A stretch of 64,000 bases of DNA from Lactobacillus helsingborgensis (GCF_000970855.1 NZ_KQ034046.1:530084-594083); one strand, 5' to 3'; shown: positions 34,521-44,921, counted from the first letter of the stretch. Notes: generated by a model from the sequence alone, not told the origin. Made by a program: numbers and translations.

Positions 34521-35414
34521 ATGAAAGTAAGGAAAGCAATTATTCCGGCAGCAGGACTGGGTACAAGGTTTATGCCGGTAACCAAGTCAATGCCTAAGGA
34601 AATGTTGCCAATTGTTGACAAACCTACAATTCAATTTATTGTCGAAGAAGCCAAGAAATCTGGTATTGAAGACATTTTAATTGTCACCGGTAAAAATAAA
34701 CGGTCAATTGAAGATCATTTTGATTCAAATCCAGAACTTGAACAAAATTTACAAGAAAAGGGCAAAACGGGACTGCTAAAAATGTCTCAAGACATTACGC
34801 ACTTGGGCATTAATATTTACTATACCCGCCAACCTTATCCGGCAGGTTTAGGAGATGCAATTGCGCGCGGACGCAGTTTTGTCGGAGATGAGCCATTTGT
34901 CGTCATGCTCGGCGATGATTTGATGATGGATAAAGTGCCGTTAACTAAGCAGCTAATTGATCGCTATAATGAAACTCATGCTTCTACAATTGCTGTCATG
35001 CCGGTGCCTCACAAAGAAGTTTCTAAATATGGCATTATTAAGCCTGAAAATGAAATTATGCCCGGTTTGATTAACGTTAAGTCTTTTGTTGAAAAGCCGG
35101 CTGTTGATAAGGCACCAAGTGATTTTGCCATTATCGGACGCTATCTTTTAACACCAGAGATTTTCCCGATTTTAGCTGAACAAAAACCTGATAAGGGTGG
35201 AGAAATTCAGTTGACAGATGCAATTGATACTATGAACAAAACTCAGCGTGTTTTTGCTCACGTCTTCAATGGCGTACGCCATGATGTTGGTAATAAGGAA
35301 AACTATTTGGAAACCTCAATTGAATACGGCTTAAAGCATCCTGAAACAAAAGATGCTTTGCGCAAATATATTATCAATTTGGGTAAAAAATTGGAAAAGC
35401 AAGGTAAAGAATAA
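34521..35414 (+). CDS. galU: UTP-glucose-1-phosphate uridylyltransferase GalU
   Basis: A 297-residue nucleotidyltransferase making UDP-glucose for galactose use, wall polysaccharide and glycolipids. It has the nucleotide-binding [20 protein letters not shown], the lysine-containing [22 protein letters not shown], and the FVEKP motif with the second catalytic lysine. Length is normal. It has its own terminator. Confidence 0.96.
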   Translation: MKVRKAIIPAAGLGTRFMPVTKSMPKEMLPIVDKPTIQFIVEEAKKSGIEDILIVTGKNKRSIEDHFDSNPELEQNLQEKGKTGLLKMSQDITHLGINIYYTRQPYPAGLGDAIARGRSFVGDEPFVVMLGDDLMMDKVPLTKQLIDRYNETHASTIAVMPVPHKEVSKYGIIKPENEIMPGLINVKSFVEKPAVDKAPSDFAIIGRYLLTPEIFPILAEQKPDKGGEIQLTDAIDTMNKTQRVFAHVFNGVRHDVGNKENYLETSIEYGLKHPETKDALRKYIINLGKKLEKQGKE

Positions 35415-35439
35415 TAAATAGTAGAATTTTGCAACTTTG

Positions 35440-35468
35440 GAAACCATTAATTAATGGTTTCTTTTTTT
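35440..35468 (+). terminator. Intrinsic terminator after galU
   Basis: Perfect palindrome GAAACCATTAATTAATGGTTTC followed by seven T residues. Confidence 0.85.
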
Positions 35469-35564
35469 GTGTAAAATTTTTCTTAATGTGGCGCTTTTTG
35501 CTGTCTTTGAGCAATAAATTTTTGTATCATGCACGTTGAAACTTTTTGCTAGGGGATAGGTAAA

Positions 35565-36713
35565 ATGAAAGATATTTATATTGTTGCAGCTAAAAGGACA
35601 CCTTTTGGTCGGTATCGCGGCCTGTGGGCAGAGAAAAGCGCTGTCGATTTGGGCGAATTAGCACTATCAGCAACTTTAACAAGCATTGATTTAGCAGCTG
35701 AAAAACTTGATGCGCTATTTATGGGCAATGTTTTAGGAGCTGGTTTAGGTCAAAATATGGCTCGGCAAATTGCTTTAAATGTTGGGATGAGTGAAAAGAG
35801 CAGTAGCGTTACCATCAATGAAGTTTGCGGTTCAAGTCTGAAAGCACTTCGCGTGGCTCAAGGACAAATGGAGTTAGGTGACTTTGACTTAGTGGCTGTG
35901 GGCGGCGCAGAAAGTATGACTAATGCGGCTTATTTGGCAAAAGATAAAGCAAAGCCCCAGTTTCAGAGCGAAATGCTTCAAAATGGTTTAACTGATGCTT
36001 TTTCCGGTTCACACATGGGATTAACTGCCGAAAATGTGGCTGCAAAATATGGTATTAGTCGCTTAGAAATGGATCAATATAGTGCAAAGTCGCATCACAA
36101 GGCGGCAGAAATTGTTCAACAGGATTTTTTTAAAGACGAAATAATTGCTGTAAAAACTAACGGAAAATTTGTCCAGCAGGATGAAACAATCCGTCCAGAT
36201 ACTAATTTAGATGCGCTAAGCAAACTAAAGCCTGTTTTTAAAGAAAATGGTTTAATCACTGCCGGTAATTCTTCACCTTTAAGTGACGGCGCCAGTATGA
36301 TTATTTTGGCGACTGGCGAGAAAGTCCAAGAATTAAACTTAAAACCACTTGCACGACTAGGCTCATTTGCTGAATCAGGTACTGATCCCGCATATATGGG
36401 CATGGCGCCTTATTTTGCAGTCAAAAAGTTATTGCAAAAAACAAATAACACGCTAGATGATTACGATGCAATTGAAGTTAATGAAGCTTTTGCTGCTCCA
36501 AGTGTTGCTCTAGCTAAGCAGCTGGAAATTCCAGAGGCCAAGCTAAATATTTTTGGTGGCGCTATTGCTTTAGGGCACCCACTGGCTGCCACAGGTACTC
36601 GCTTGGTGGGGACAGCAATCAATATCATGAATCACATCAATGGTCGCAAAGCTCTAGTTACCCTTTGTATCGGTGGCGGACAGGCAATCGCATGTGAAGT
36701 TGAGAGATGTTAA
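35565..36713 (+). CDS. Acetyl-CoA C-acetyltransferase (thiolase)
   Basis: A 382-residue biosynthetic thiolase that condenses two acetyl-CoA into acetoacetyl-CoA, the first step of the mevalonate route to isoprenoids. The acyl-binding cysteine is in INEVCGSSLKAL, the histidine in GGAIALGHPLAATG, and the base cysteine in VTLCIGGGQAIA. It starts the operon thiolase - HMG-CoA reductase - HMG-CoA synthase. Ribosome site AGG about 5 bases before ATG 35565. The start of the next gene lies one base after its stop. Confidence 0.94.
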   Translation: MKDIYIVAAKRTPFGRYRGLWAEKSAVDLGELALSATLTSIDLAAEKLDALFMGNVLGAGLGQNMARQIALNVGMSEKSSSVTINEVCGSSLKALRVAQGQMELGDFDLVAVGGAESMTNAAYLAKDKAKPQFQSEMLQNGLTDAFSGSHMGLTAENVAAKYGISRLEMDQYSAKSHHKAAEIVQQDFFKDEIIAVKTNGKFVQQDETIRPDTNLDALSKLKPVFKENGLITAGNSSPLSDGASMIILATGEKVQELNLKPLARLGSFAESGTDPAYMGMAPYFAVKKLLQKTNNTLDDYDAIEVNEAFAAPSVALAKQLEIPEAKLNIFGGAIALGHPLAATGTRLVGTAINIMNHINGRKALVTLCIGGGQAIACEVERC

Positions 36714-36714
36714 A

Positions 36715-37941
36715 ATGAAATTTTATGAATTACCACCTGCTAAAAGACGGGAATTGCTTAAGCAGCAGGGAATTGAACTGGATGTGATTGATACCGAAGT
36801 GCTGGACGAACTTAATTTGTTAAGTGAAAACGTGGTAGGACAATTGCGTTTGCCAGTTGGCATTGTGCAAAATCTCCGTGTTAATGGTCAAAACTATCAA
36901 GTTCCTATGGCCACTGAAGAACCATCAGTAGTGGCTGCGGCCAATCATGGTGCCAGTATTGCAGCAAAAGCTGGAGGTTTTATAGCGGAAAGTCACCGTG
37001 ACGGTATTTGGGGTCAAATCATACTGCAAGTTAGTGAAAATTTTCAGGCGGCTAAATTGCAGGCTTTTTTCCCAGAACTTATTAAGCTGACTAATAATAA
37101 ATTTGCCAGTTTAGTCAACCACGGTGGCGGTGTGAAAACTATTACTGCAAAACAAGAAGCAGAACTGCTTTTTTTAAAAATCCTAGTCGATCCAGCTGAA
37201 GCTATGGGAGCAAACAAGGTAAATTCTATTTTAGAGTACATGGCTGCTAAACTTGCTGCTTGTCCTGGTATTGAGCAAAAATTATTTGCTATTTTATCTA
37301 ATTATCCCAGCCAAATAACTAAAGTTAAAGTTGAGGTGCCTGTTGCAATAATTGGCGGCAGAAAAACAGCTCAAAAAATCGCTTTGCTAAGTAAAATTGG
37401 TCAAACTGACCCCATGAGAGCCGTCACCAATAACAAGGGGATTATGAATGGCATTGATGCTGTCTTGCTAGCAACCGGTAATGATACCCGGGCTGTAGCA
37501 GCAGCTTGTGGAGTCTGGTCAAGTAGCAGCGGCTCATATACCAGCCTGAGTGAATGGATTGTGCAAGAAGACAAATTGATAGGTCAGCTCAGCGTTCCTT
37601 TACTAATTGGCACCGTTGGCGGTTCAATCAATTCCAGAAAAGATATCAAGCAAAGTTATCGCATTTTGGGTAGAAATATTACCAGCAATCAACTAGCGGA
37701 TATTATCGCTGCGATTGGTTTGGCTAACAATTTGGCTGCTTTATTGGCAATCGCCACTCAAGGTATTCAAAAAGGACACATGAAATTGCAAGCCAGGAAT
37801 ATTGTTGCCAGCCTTAAAGCCACCTCCCAAGAGCAAATAGCAGTTTTGCAAAAGCTGGTCAGCTCTAAAAAATACAGTCAGGCAGCTGCGCGAGAATTTT
37901 TACAAGAAGTTAGAAAGGAAAACAATGCAAGTCGGAATTGA
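36715..37941 (+). CDS. mvaA: Hydroxymethylglutaryl-CoA reductase (class II)
   Basis: A 408-residue reductase that converts HMG-CoA to mevalonate. The class II signature is present: ENVVGQLRLPVGIV with the catalytic glutamate, MATEEPSVVAAANHGA, and the nucleotide-domain segments around NNKGIMNGIDAVLLATGNDTR. The chosen start is ATG 36715 (MKFYELPPAKRREL); the in-frame ATG upstream at 36673 lies inside the thiolase gene. It overlaps the synthase gene by 17 bases. Confidence 0.94.
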   Translation: MKFYELPPAKRRELLKQQGIELDVIDTEVLDELNLLSENVVGQLRLPVGIVQNLRVNGQNYQVPMATEEPSVVAAANHGASIAAKAGGFIAESHRDGIWGQIILQVSENFQAAKLQAFFPELIKLTNNKFASLVNHGGGVKTITAKQEAELLFLKILVDPAEAMGANKVNSILEYMAAKLAACPGIEQKLFAILSNYPSQITKVKVEVPVAIIGGRKTAQKIALLSKIGQTDPMRAVTNNKGIMNGIDAVLLATGNDTRAVAAACGVWSSSSGSYTSLSEWIVQEDKLIGQLSVPLLIGTVGGSINSRKDIKQSYRILGRNITSNQLADIIAAIGLANNLAALLAIATQGIQKGHMKLQARNIVASLKATSQEQIAVLQKLVSSKKYSQAAAREFLQEVRKENNASRN

Positions 37942-39088
37942 TCAAATTGGTTTTTATACTCCAAATAAATATGTTGATATGGTGGATTTGGCGCATGCGC
38001 GCAATGAGGATCCCAATAAATTTTTGATCGGGATTGGACAAAGAAAAATGAGTGTGGCTGATCAAACTCAAGATGCCGTGTCAATGGGAATAAACGCAAC
38101 TTTGAGGTATTTAGATCAGGTTGAACTCGCAAAAGTCGGGCTATTGATAGTGGGAACAGAAAGCGGGGTTGATCAATCTAAATCAGCTTCACTTTTTATT
38201 AAATCAGCTTTAAACTTGCCTGTAAATGTGAGAACTTTCGAAGTAAAAGAAGCATGTTTTGGTATGACCGCTGGCATAATGATTGCTCGTGATTATGTGC
38301 GCTTGCACCCAAACCACAGCGCAATTGTTATTGGAGCAGATATTGCACGGTATGGTGTTAACACCGGTGGCGAGGTCACTCAGGGTGCAGGTAGTATAAG
38401 CATCCTGATCAAGGCTGATCCCCAAATTATGACCTTGAATGATGGTCATAGTGCTTATAGCGCAGATATTAACGATTTTTGGCGTCCCAATGATTCCCCA
38501 GTGGCACTGGTTGATGGTAAATATTCCAAAAACGTCTATTTGGACTTCTTTAAACATACTTACACTGCATATCAAACTCAAACAGGTAGCAAAACCAGTG
38601 ATTTTACAGCGCTACTTTATCATTTGCCTTTTGTGAAAATGGGTTTCAAGGCAAACCAGTTGGCAATTGAGAAAGAAGATGAGGAAACTAAAAAGCGTCT
38701 AGCGGATAATTTTACTGCAAGTGCTTGTTATAGTAAGGAAATTGGTAATATCTATACTGCATCTTTATACCTAAGTCTTCTGAGTTTATTGGAAAATGCA
38801 CAGTTGCCAGAAAACGCCAAAATTGGTTTGTTTTCTTATGGTTCCGGTGCAATGGGAGAGTTTTATTCTGGGCAAATTGTTAACAATTATGAACAAGCTT
38901 TGCATAAGACTGCAGATCAAACAATGATTGCGCGAAGACAAAAATTAAGTATTCCAGAATATGAACAAATTTTTAATCGAGCTTTGCAAGTCCCAGAAGA
39001 TGGTTTGGAACTTGCAAGTGATGAACAGAGCGGCATGTGGTATTTTGCCGGTACTGAAAATCACGTCCGGCAATATCGGCAAAAATAG
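37925..39088 (+). CDS. mvaS: Hydroxymethylglutaryl-CoA synthase
   Basis: A 387-residue synthase that joins acetyl-CoA and acetoacetyl-CoA into HMG-CoA. The acyl cysteine is in FEVKEACFGMTAGIMIA, the catalytic glutamate near QRKMSVADQTQDAV, and the histidine in LLYHLPFVKMGFKA. Ribosome site AGAAAGG lies inside the end of mvaA. With the thiolase and reductase genes it gives the upper mevalonate pathway in one operon. Confidence 0.95.
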   Translation: MQVGIDQIGFYTPNKYVDMVDLAHARNEDPNKFLIGIGQRKMSVADQTQDAVSMGINATLRYLDQVELAKVGLLIVGTESGVDQSKSASLFIKSALNLPVNVRTFEVKEACFGMTAGIMIARDYVRLHPNHSAIVIGADIARYGVNTGGEVTQGAGSISILIKADPQIMTLNDGHSAYSADINDFWRPNDSPVALVDGKYSKNVYLDFFKHTYTAYQTQTGSKTSDFTALLYHLPFVKMGFKANQLAIEKEDEETKKRLADNFTASACYSKEIGNIYTASLYLSLLSLLENAQLPENAKIGLFSYGSGAMGEFYSGQIVNNYEQALHKTADQTMIARRQKLSIPEYEQIFNRALQVPEDGLELASDEQSGMWYFAGTENHVRQYRQK

Positions 39089-39097
39089 ATCAAGCAA

Positions 39098-39125
39098 AAA
39101 ATGCTGCTTTTAGCAGCTTTTTTAA
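39098..39125 (+). terminator. Intrinsic terminator of the mevalonate operon
   Basis: Stem GCTGC/GCAGC with flanking A and T runs, shared with the convergent small gene. Confidence 0.7.
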
Positions 39126-39406
39126 GTTAGTCTAATGGCATTTTGACTGGTCATAATTTGTATCCCATAAACTGAAATTTTTTGGTCATTCTGACTTATG
39201 TATATGGGAATACTACGACCATGAATATTTTGTACCAATTTAATAAATTTGTCTTTGGTTAGTGGCTTTTTGCCCGGAATAAATAGGCAAGCTGTACTGG
39301 TAATCTTTACTTTTGCCAGCGGAATTGCCTTTTGGTCAATAGTTAGGTACAAGTTAGTTTGGTTATTTAAATCGTTGGTTAATTGTAAAAAGTCAGTTAA
39401 TCGCAT
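39122..39406 (-). CDS. Conserved small hypothetical protein
   Basis: A 94-residue soluble protein, start ATG 39406 (MRLTDFLQLTNDL) with AGGA about 9 bases upstream. No known domain recognised. Mixed alpha-beta, with KVKITSTACLFIPGKKPLTKDKF split by short turns and a terminal PIYISQNDQKISVYGI strand pair. Convergent with mvaS; its 3' end overlaps the mva terminator. Confidence 0.55.
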   Translation of the reverse strand: MRLTDFLQLTNDLNNQTNLYLTIDQKAIPLAKVKITSTACLFIPGKKPLTKDKFIKLVQNIHGRSIPIYISQNDQKISVYGIQIMTSQNAIRLT

Positions 39407-39476
39407 TTTATTATTCCTATACAAATTAAAAATGTTATACTATAAGATATTATTTTAGTAAGGACGGCTTAACTAA

Positions 39477-40433
39477 TTGAAAAAATTAAAACATAAAAAG
39501 TTGTGGGTGTCATTAATTGTTATTATCTTACTAGTATGTTTGCTGTTTACGGGAGCTGGCTACTACTTTTTCACAGTAGCATGTGTTCCGGGTGAAAAAA
39601 GCTTTCTATCATCGTCCAGCAAGGTGATCAAGAAATCAGACCCACTTTACCGTGAAAAAATCTGGTTTAAGAAAACCGCAAAAGAAAAGTGGTACATGAC
39701 TTCGGCTGACGGTAAATATAAGTTAGATGCTAATTATATTCCTCATAAAAATTCTAGTAAAACAGCTATTGTTTTGCCGGGTTATATGGATACCAAAGAA
39801 GATATGGGTGAATATGATGCCTTGTTTCACGAATTGGGTTACAATACTTTAACACCTGATCCACGGGCACAAGGCAAGAGTGAAGGAAATTATATCGGTT
39901 ATGGTTGGCCTGAAAAAGATGATGTCAAGAAGTGGATTAATTATTTGTTGCAAAAGACTGGTAAGCAGCAACAAATTGTAGTTTATGGCTTGAGTATGGG
40001 CGCGGCAACTGCCATGATGACCAGTGGTCTGAAACTGCCTCAGCAAGTTAAAGTATTTATTGAAGACTGCGGCTATACTAGTGTTAAAGACGAAATTGAA
40101 CATGAGGCAGGAGTTTTATACAATATGCCTGCCTTCCCGCGTTTTCCTTTAGTTGAGATTTTAAGCGGCATTAATAGGCTGAAAGTTGGCTACTTTATGG
40201 GTAATGCCTCCAGTGTAAACCAATTACATAAAAATCATCGGCCAATGCTCTTTATTCATGGTAGTCGTGACAATTTTGTACCTACTAGAATGGTCTATCC
40301 TAATTATAAGGCTACTAAGGGGCCAAAGGAAATATGGGTTGCACTCAAAGCTAAACACGCCAAGTCATTTTCAAAGCATCCCAAAGAATACAAAAAACGG
40401 GTTGCAACATTTTTAGCTAAATATATCAAATAG
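39477..40433 (+). CDS. Membrane-anchored alpha/beta hydrolase
   Basis: A 318-residue protein with one N-terminal membrane helix (about 10-34), so the hydrolase faces outside the cell. The hydrolase fold shows PGYMDTKEDMGEYDALFHEL, TPDPRAQGKSEG, the nucleophile elbow YGLSMGAATAM (serine), IHGSRDNFVPT (acid aspartate) and AKHAKSF (histidine), so the triad is complete. The start is TTG 39477 after AAGGACGG. Similar to lactobacillus cell-surface peptidase/esterase-like proteins; the substrate is unknown. Confidence 0.88.
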   Translation: MKKLKHKKLWVSLIVIILLVCLLFTGAGYYFFTVACVPGEKSFLSSSSKVIKKSDPLYREKIWFKKTAKEKWYMTSADGKYKLDANYIPHKNSSKTAIVLPGYMDTKEDMGEYDALFHELGYNTLTPDPRAQGKSEGNYIGYGWPEKDDVKKWINYLLQKTGKQQQIVVYGLSMGAATAMMTSGLKLPQQVKVFIEDCGYTSVKDEIEHEAGVLYNMPAFPRFPLVEILSGINRLKVGYFMGNASSVNQLHKNHRPMLFIHGSRDNFVPTRMVYPNYKATKGPKEIWVALKAKHAKSFSKHPKEYKKRVATFLAKYIK

Positions 40434-40627
40434 ATTACGCTTTATGCTTGCTAGCGCTTACATGTATCTGTTAAGATAAATGTGTGGTTAAGGTTATCAT
40501 ATTTTCTATCTCCATAATTTGTTTGTTGTCTAATCTTAAATGGCAAGCTCAAAAAAGTTTATTTAGTTTTATACAAATGATTATTTGCTTAAAATCGCGA
40601 ATTTTAAACATTTAAACCTAATCCACT

Positions 40628-40660
40628 AAAAAATAGTTGTCGCAATTTGCGGCAACTATT
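40628..40660 (-). terminator. Intrinsic terminator of the minus-strand RlmD gene
   Basis: Stem AATAGTTGTCGCAA / TTGCGGCAACTATT with an A-run on the left, i.e. T-run on the minus strand. Confidence 0.75.
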
Positions 40661-40664
40661 TCAT

Positions 40665-42041
40665 TTATCTTAAAGTTAATTTAACAACACATTCACAGCG
40701 CGGTGTTTGCGGCAACATGTCTACATTTTCTATTAGCCTGACATTATAGGCCTCGCTTAATAAAACTAAATCCTGCGCCAAAGTGGAAGGGTTACAAGAG
40801 ATGTAAACAAAGGTTTTAGGCTTAACCTTCAATAAGGTTTTGATTAAGCTTTTAGCTAAGCCGGTACGTGGGGGATCGACAATTAATGCGTCAATTGGCA
40901 CGCCATTGTTGGCTAATTCAGGTAAAATCTTTTCTACACTGCCCTGAATGTAATTAGCATTTTTAATATGGTTGAGTTCCACATTATGGTTTGCATCAGC
41001 AACTGCCTCAGGGATGGTTTCAATACCAATAACCTGCTTGACCTGATCAGCTGCTAAAATTCCCAGTGTGCCGACACCACTGTAAGCATCAATCAGAGTT
41101 TCTTCAGGCGTTAGATCTAAGAATTTAAGCGCTCTTGAATAAAGGGTAATGGTTTGTACTGGATTTAATTGGAAGAAAGCTCGTGGTGACAATGCAAATT
41201 TTTTGCCGAGAATTTCATCAGTAATCTGATTTTTGCCGGCCAATTTAGTGGTCTTGTTGCCCCAGACTTGCGGATTACGCCAGTCAGTTTCATTTTGATA
41301 AACACTGACTACGTTAGGAAGCTGCATAATTTCTTGGGCCATTTGCTCTAGGTTTTTAATACTGTGACCGACAGTAATTAGTGTTACCTGAATTTCACGG
41401 GTAGCATGTGCTTGACGCACCACGATTGTTTTAAGACCATCAAAATGCCGGTAAGGATCAGCTATTTTAATGTGCATCTTCTCTACCAGATTTTTGATTT
41501 TGCGCTCAGTTTCTTGAGTGTCTTTATTTTGAGTGGGCATTTCCGGCAAATCAAACAGTTGGTGTGAATTGGGGGCAAAAAGACCTAAGCTTATTTGACC
41601 GTGATTTTGTTCAATTTGATATTGCGCTTTGTTGCGATAATGCCATTCTTCAGGTGAAGGAATAGTCTTTTTAACTTTATATTTGTTATAACCGCGGGGA
41701 TGGTATTTTTCAAGAGCTTCCAAAACATTATCTCTTTTAAATTCAAGTTGTTTTGGATAAGCTAAATGAGCAAGTTCCAGTCCGCCAATTGCGGGGTCAA
41801 CATTATTAGGGAAAGCAACTCTATCCGGGCTTTTCTCCTTAATACGTACCAGTTCAGCATCAATGTAGCGTGGATATTCTTTAATAATCTTGGCTACTAC
41901 CACTTCGCTTGGTAAAGCACCTGGTATAAAAATGATTTTCTTGCGGTAATAACCAATTCCTTCACCATTAATACCAAGTCTTTTGACGGTAATAATAATA
42001 TCTTTATCTTTTTGTTTCTTTTGATTAAAATTCTTGTACAT
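40665..42041 (-). CDS. rlmD: 23S rRNA (uracil-5-)-methyltransferase RlmD, second paralogue
   Basis: A 458-residue m5U methyltransferase. The N-terminal TRAM domain (about 8-65) is followed by the RNA-binding region and the catalytic domain with DAYSGVGT, VDPPRTGL and the nucleophile motif YISCNPSTL. It is about the full family length and related to the partial gene at the left edge of the window. Two copies are common in lactobacilli, where they may modify U747 and U1939 separately; which is which cannot be read here. Confidence 0.94.
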   Translation of the reverse strand: MYKNFNQKKQKDKDIIITVKRLGINGEGIGYYRKKIIFIPGALPSEVVVAKIIKEYPRYIDAELVRIKEKSPDRVAFPNNVDPAIGGLELAHLAYPKQLEFKRDNVLEALEKYHPRGYNKYKVKKTIPSPEEWHYRNKAQYQIEQNHGQISLGLFAPNSHQLFDLPEMPTQNKDTQETERKIKNLVEKMHIKIADPYRHFDGLKTIVVRQAHATREIQVTLITVGHSIKNLEQMAQEIMQLPNVVSVYQNETDWRNPQVWGNKTTKLAGKNQITDEILGKKFALSPRAFFQLNPVQTITLYSRALKFLDLTPEETLIDAYSGVGTLGILAADQVKQVIGIETIPEAVADANHNVELNHIKNANYIQGSVEKILPELANNGVPIDALIVDPPRTGLAKSLIKTLLKVKPKTFVYISCNPSTLAQDLVLLSEAYNVRLIENVDMLPQTPRCECVVKLTLR

Positions 42042-42180
42042 AGTTTTCTTTCTACAATAAAATAGTAAATGTTAAAAAATAGTAAATGTTAACAATTCAT
42101 TGTACTCCTAGAAAAAAGTATTTAGCAAGAATGAGCAAAATTTGCTAGCATGGAGTTGATGAGTAGAAAGGTAAATTATT

Positions 42181-42996
42181 ATGCCAATTATTACTAAAGT
42201 TAGCAGTCAAAAAAGACCTGGACGCTACAACATCTTTTTAGATGGCACATACTCTTTTTCTGCCAGTGAACAAACAGTGGCTGAGTTTATGCTCTTGAAG
42301 GGTCAGGAATTAACTGAAGAACAAATTGTGGCAATTAAACAGTTTGATGCCGGGGCAAAGGCAACTAATATTGCGACCAATTATTTAAGTTATGAACCCA
42401 GAACGGTTTTTGAGGTTTTACAATACCTTAATAAACACGACATTGACAATGAATCGGCGCAAGCAGCAGTCAGTCAGCTAACAGAAATGGGCTTTTTGGA
42501 CGACGCCAAGTACGCCCAATTATTGGTTAGACAAAATTTGCGCATTGGTACTGATGGACCAATTAGTATCAGTAATAAGTTGAGGCAGAAGGGCATTGCT
42601 CCGGAAATAATTGACAATACTTTAGCTGAAATAGCTGATGATGACTGGTTTAAGCCGGGTGAGAAGGTCCTTAAATCTATGAAAAGTAAAGTGGGGAAAT
42701 TTTCCAGGCGCGAGCTTGAACGTAAAATGACAGCCAAGTTATTAAGTCATGGCTTTTCTAGTGCTCTTGCCAGTGAAATAATTGCTCAAATTAATTTATC
42801 GCAAAATGACGAAGATCAAATAGAAGCATTAAAAAAGCAGGGGATAAAGGCGTATAAACGGTTTTGTCGTTTGCCTGAAGGCCAGAAACAAAACAAAATA
42901 CGCAACTATTTATTTACTCACGGCTTTACCACTAGCGAAATTGATGCTTTTCTAGCTGGTGAGATTGTTCCCTTAGCTGAATTAGATGAATATTAG
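42181..42996 (+). CDS. recX: Regulatory protein RecX
   Basis: A 271-residue modulator of RecA. It contains three-helix RecX repeats: YLSYEPRTVFEVLQYLNK, MGFLDDAKYAQLLVRQNLR and a later SRRELERKMTAKLLSHGFSS, with an extra C-terminal repeat. Length fits the long RecX of lactobacilli. Followed at 8 bases by an unknown gene in the same operon. Confidence 0.9.
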   Translation: MPIITKVSSQKRPGRYNIFLDGTYSFSASEQTVAEFMLLKGQELTEEQIVAIKQFDAGAKATNIATNYLSYEPRTVFEVLQYLNKHDIDNESAQAAVSQLTEMGFLDDAKYAQLLVRQNLRIGTDGPISISNKLRQKGIAPEIIDNTLAEIADDDWFKPGEKVLKSMKSKVGKFSRRELERKMTAKLLSHGFSSALASEIIAQINLSQNDEDQIEALKKQGIKAYKRFCRLPEGQKQNKIRNYLFTHGFTTSEIDAFLAGEIVPLAELDEY

Positions 42997-43004
42997 GAGA
43001 TTTT

Positions 43005-43484
43005 ATGAAAAAACTGCAAAAAAAAGTAACTTTTGTTGGACGCCCTTTTCCGGACCAATTAATGGATGAACAGAAAACTTTCACCGAATCAAATATGGCA
43101 ATGGAACAAGACCAGACTTTTCTGAATTTTATTGCCCAGAATAATTTAAATAATACTCGCAGTAGTTTGGTGGTTTTTGGTCCTGAAAATTTTATGTACT
43201 GGTACGGGGTAATTGCGCCAAACGAGATTGGGGTTCCGCGAGGATTAATGAAATTTGTGCTGCCTGAAACCCAAGTAGCAGTTGAGGAAAAGGATAATCA
43301 GAATATTTCTTTTTTTAGTCAACCCTTAAATATAGTAATTTCACAATTTTTAGCTACTGTGGCAGATACAGGAATTAAAATTTATCAAAATCCCGGCGAT
43401 AGTTTAACCCCTTATGTTTTGCAAAATTTAGATTTAAAGACAAAAAAACTGACCCAAGAACTATATCTTGAAGACGATCTTTAA
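43005..43484 (+). CDS. Hypothetical protein downstream of recX
   Basis: A 159-residue soluble protein, start ATG 43005 with AGGAG 7 bases upstream. No known domain recognised. Features a strand-rich centre (SSLVVFGPENFMYWYGVIAP, GLMKFVLPETQVAVEE) and no membrane segment. It seems co-transcribed with recX. Confidence 0.65.
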   Translation: MKKLQKKVTFVGRPFPDQLMDEQKTFTESNMAMEQDQTFLNFIAQNNLNNTRSSLVVFGPENFMYWYGVIAPNEIGVPRGLMKFVLPETQVAVEEKDNQNISFFSQPLNIVISQFLATVADTGIKIYQNPGDSLTPYVLQNLDLKTKKLTQELYLEDDL

Positions 43485-43487
43485 CAG

Positions 43488-43949
43488 TTAGTGTTGTTTA
43501 GGATCAATTGACAGGTTGTCATACTCAACATAAGCGCCCAGACAAGTTGATAAAAGCATTACCAGCATCACAATTCCCACAGATTTACCCACTATTTGAT
43601 CTAGGGTTAAAAATTCACGCACGACAAAAGTGGCTGCAAAACAAAGAATAAAATCTAAGATTACATTGGCAACTTGTAGAAAATAGCGCCGTCTAATACT
43701 GAAAAAGCGTAATAATTGTTTTAACAAGCCATCATCTATTTCAACGGCTAACAAGTCAACTGGTCTTTGAATTGTAGCTTTGATGGCAAACATTATTAAA
43801 GCTCCGACTATAGCGCCAATGGTAGTGCGGAAAAGATCGGCTGAATGCAAAACAAGAGCATCGTAGCCAATGCCAATAATAGTTAAACTACATAAATAAG
43901 GAATTAAAAGTAGGAACGTAAAAACAAGTATGACATGACTTTTTTTCAT
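43488..43949 (-). CDS. Small membrane protein, unknown function
   Basis: A 153-residue protein with four predicted membrane helices (about 5-28, 38-58, 90-110, 118-140) and a central charged loop EIDDGLLKQLLRFFSIRRRY. Start ATG 43949 after GAGG. Not recognised. It is convergent with the previous gene, with only 3 bases between the stops. Confidence 0.65.
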   Translation of the reverse strand: MKKSHVILVFTFLLLIPYLCSLTIIGIGYDALVLHSADLFRTTIGAIVGALIMFAIKATIQRPVDLLAVEIDDGLLKQLLRFFSIRRRYFLQVANVILDFILCFAATFVVREFLTLDQIVGKSVGIVMLVMLLSTCLGAYVEYDNLSIDPKQH

Positions 43950-44048
43950 GGTAAAACCTCATTTCTTACGTGCTATTCTAACATATTGTTTGTGTACATG
44001 ATATAATGTTGATATTTAATACGTTATTTTAAGAAAGAGAGCAAAAAA

Positions 44049-44921
44049 ATGACTAGCGACCCTGAGAAGGGGAATTTATTTGAGCGTTTCAGAAATAAAT
44101 TTTCCCCTACAAATGATGAAGAAACAAGAGAACATTTAATTTCAGAAATTGAAGATTTACATCAGCAGAAAAAAATCAATGATAACGAATTTTCAATGTT
44201 AAATGCAGTTTTGGATTTTCAGGGACGGATGGTACGTGAAGTAATGGTTCCGCGAATTGATGCTTTTATGGTTGATTGCCAGGAGAGTTTGCAGGATCAT
44301 CTTAAGGAAATACTGCGTGAACCATATTCCAGAATACCGGTTTATCAACACGATAAGGATAAAATAGTAGGCATCATTCATATTCGGACGGTTTTGCGTA
44401 AAGCTTGGGAGAAGGGCTTTGACAAAATTACTTATGATGACGTTATGAATCCACCCCTCTTTGCTCCAGAGACAACTGAACTTAGTGATTTGTTGTTTGA
44501 AATGCAGCAGACGCAGCAACAATTGGCTATTTTGACGGATGAGTATGGTGGTGTGGTTGGTATTGCTACAATAGAAGATATTATTGAAGAAATAGTCGGT
44601 AATATTGATGACGAAGTAGACCAAACCGAAGTTTTGGTACACCAGATTGCCCCAAATAAGTATGTCATTTATGGTAAAATGCCTCTTGATGAATTTAATG
44701 AAGAATTTGGTACTGATCTGGAAATGGAAAATGTAGATACCATTGCAGGTTATATGATTACCAAATTAGGCATAATTCCAGCCAAAGGAGAAAAATTAGC
44801 GGTTAAATTGGATAACGGCATGGTTTTGACAACTAGAAGGATGATGCGTTCAAGACTAATGACTGTTTTATTAACTATACCTGAGGAAAAACCGAAGAAG
44901 AAAGAAGAACAAAATACTTAA
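44049..44921 (+). CDS. CBS-domain CorC/HlyC-type protein
   Basis: A 290-residue soluble protein with an N-terminal stretch (20-60), a pair of CBS domains (about 65-185) and a C-terminal CorC_HlyC transporter-associated domain (about 205-280). Key parts are [60 protein letters not shown] and [17 protein letters not shown]. It lacks the CNNM membrane domain, as in stand-alone CorC proteins. Likely linked to metal homeostasis; TAATG-coupled to prfC. Confidence 0.9.
   Translation: MTSDPEKGNLFERFRNKFSPTNDEETREHLISEIEDLHQQKKINDNEFSMLNAVLDFQGRMVREVMVPRIDAFMVDCQESLQDHLKEILREPYSRIPVYQHDKDKIVGIIHIRTVLRKAWEKGFDKITYDDVMNPPLFAPETTELSDLLFEMQQTQQQLAILTDEYGGVVGIATIEDIIEEIVGNIDDEVDQTEVLVHQIAPNKYVIYGKMPLDEFNEEFGTDLEMENVDTIAGYMITKLGIIPAKGEKLAVKLDNGMVLTTRRMMRSRLMTVLLTIPEEKPKKKEEQNT

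Noticed and set aside
42059-42092. Tandem pair of a 17-base unit before recX
   Set aside because: Only two AT-rich copies (AAATAGTAAATGTTAAA type); too little to call a functional repeat.
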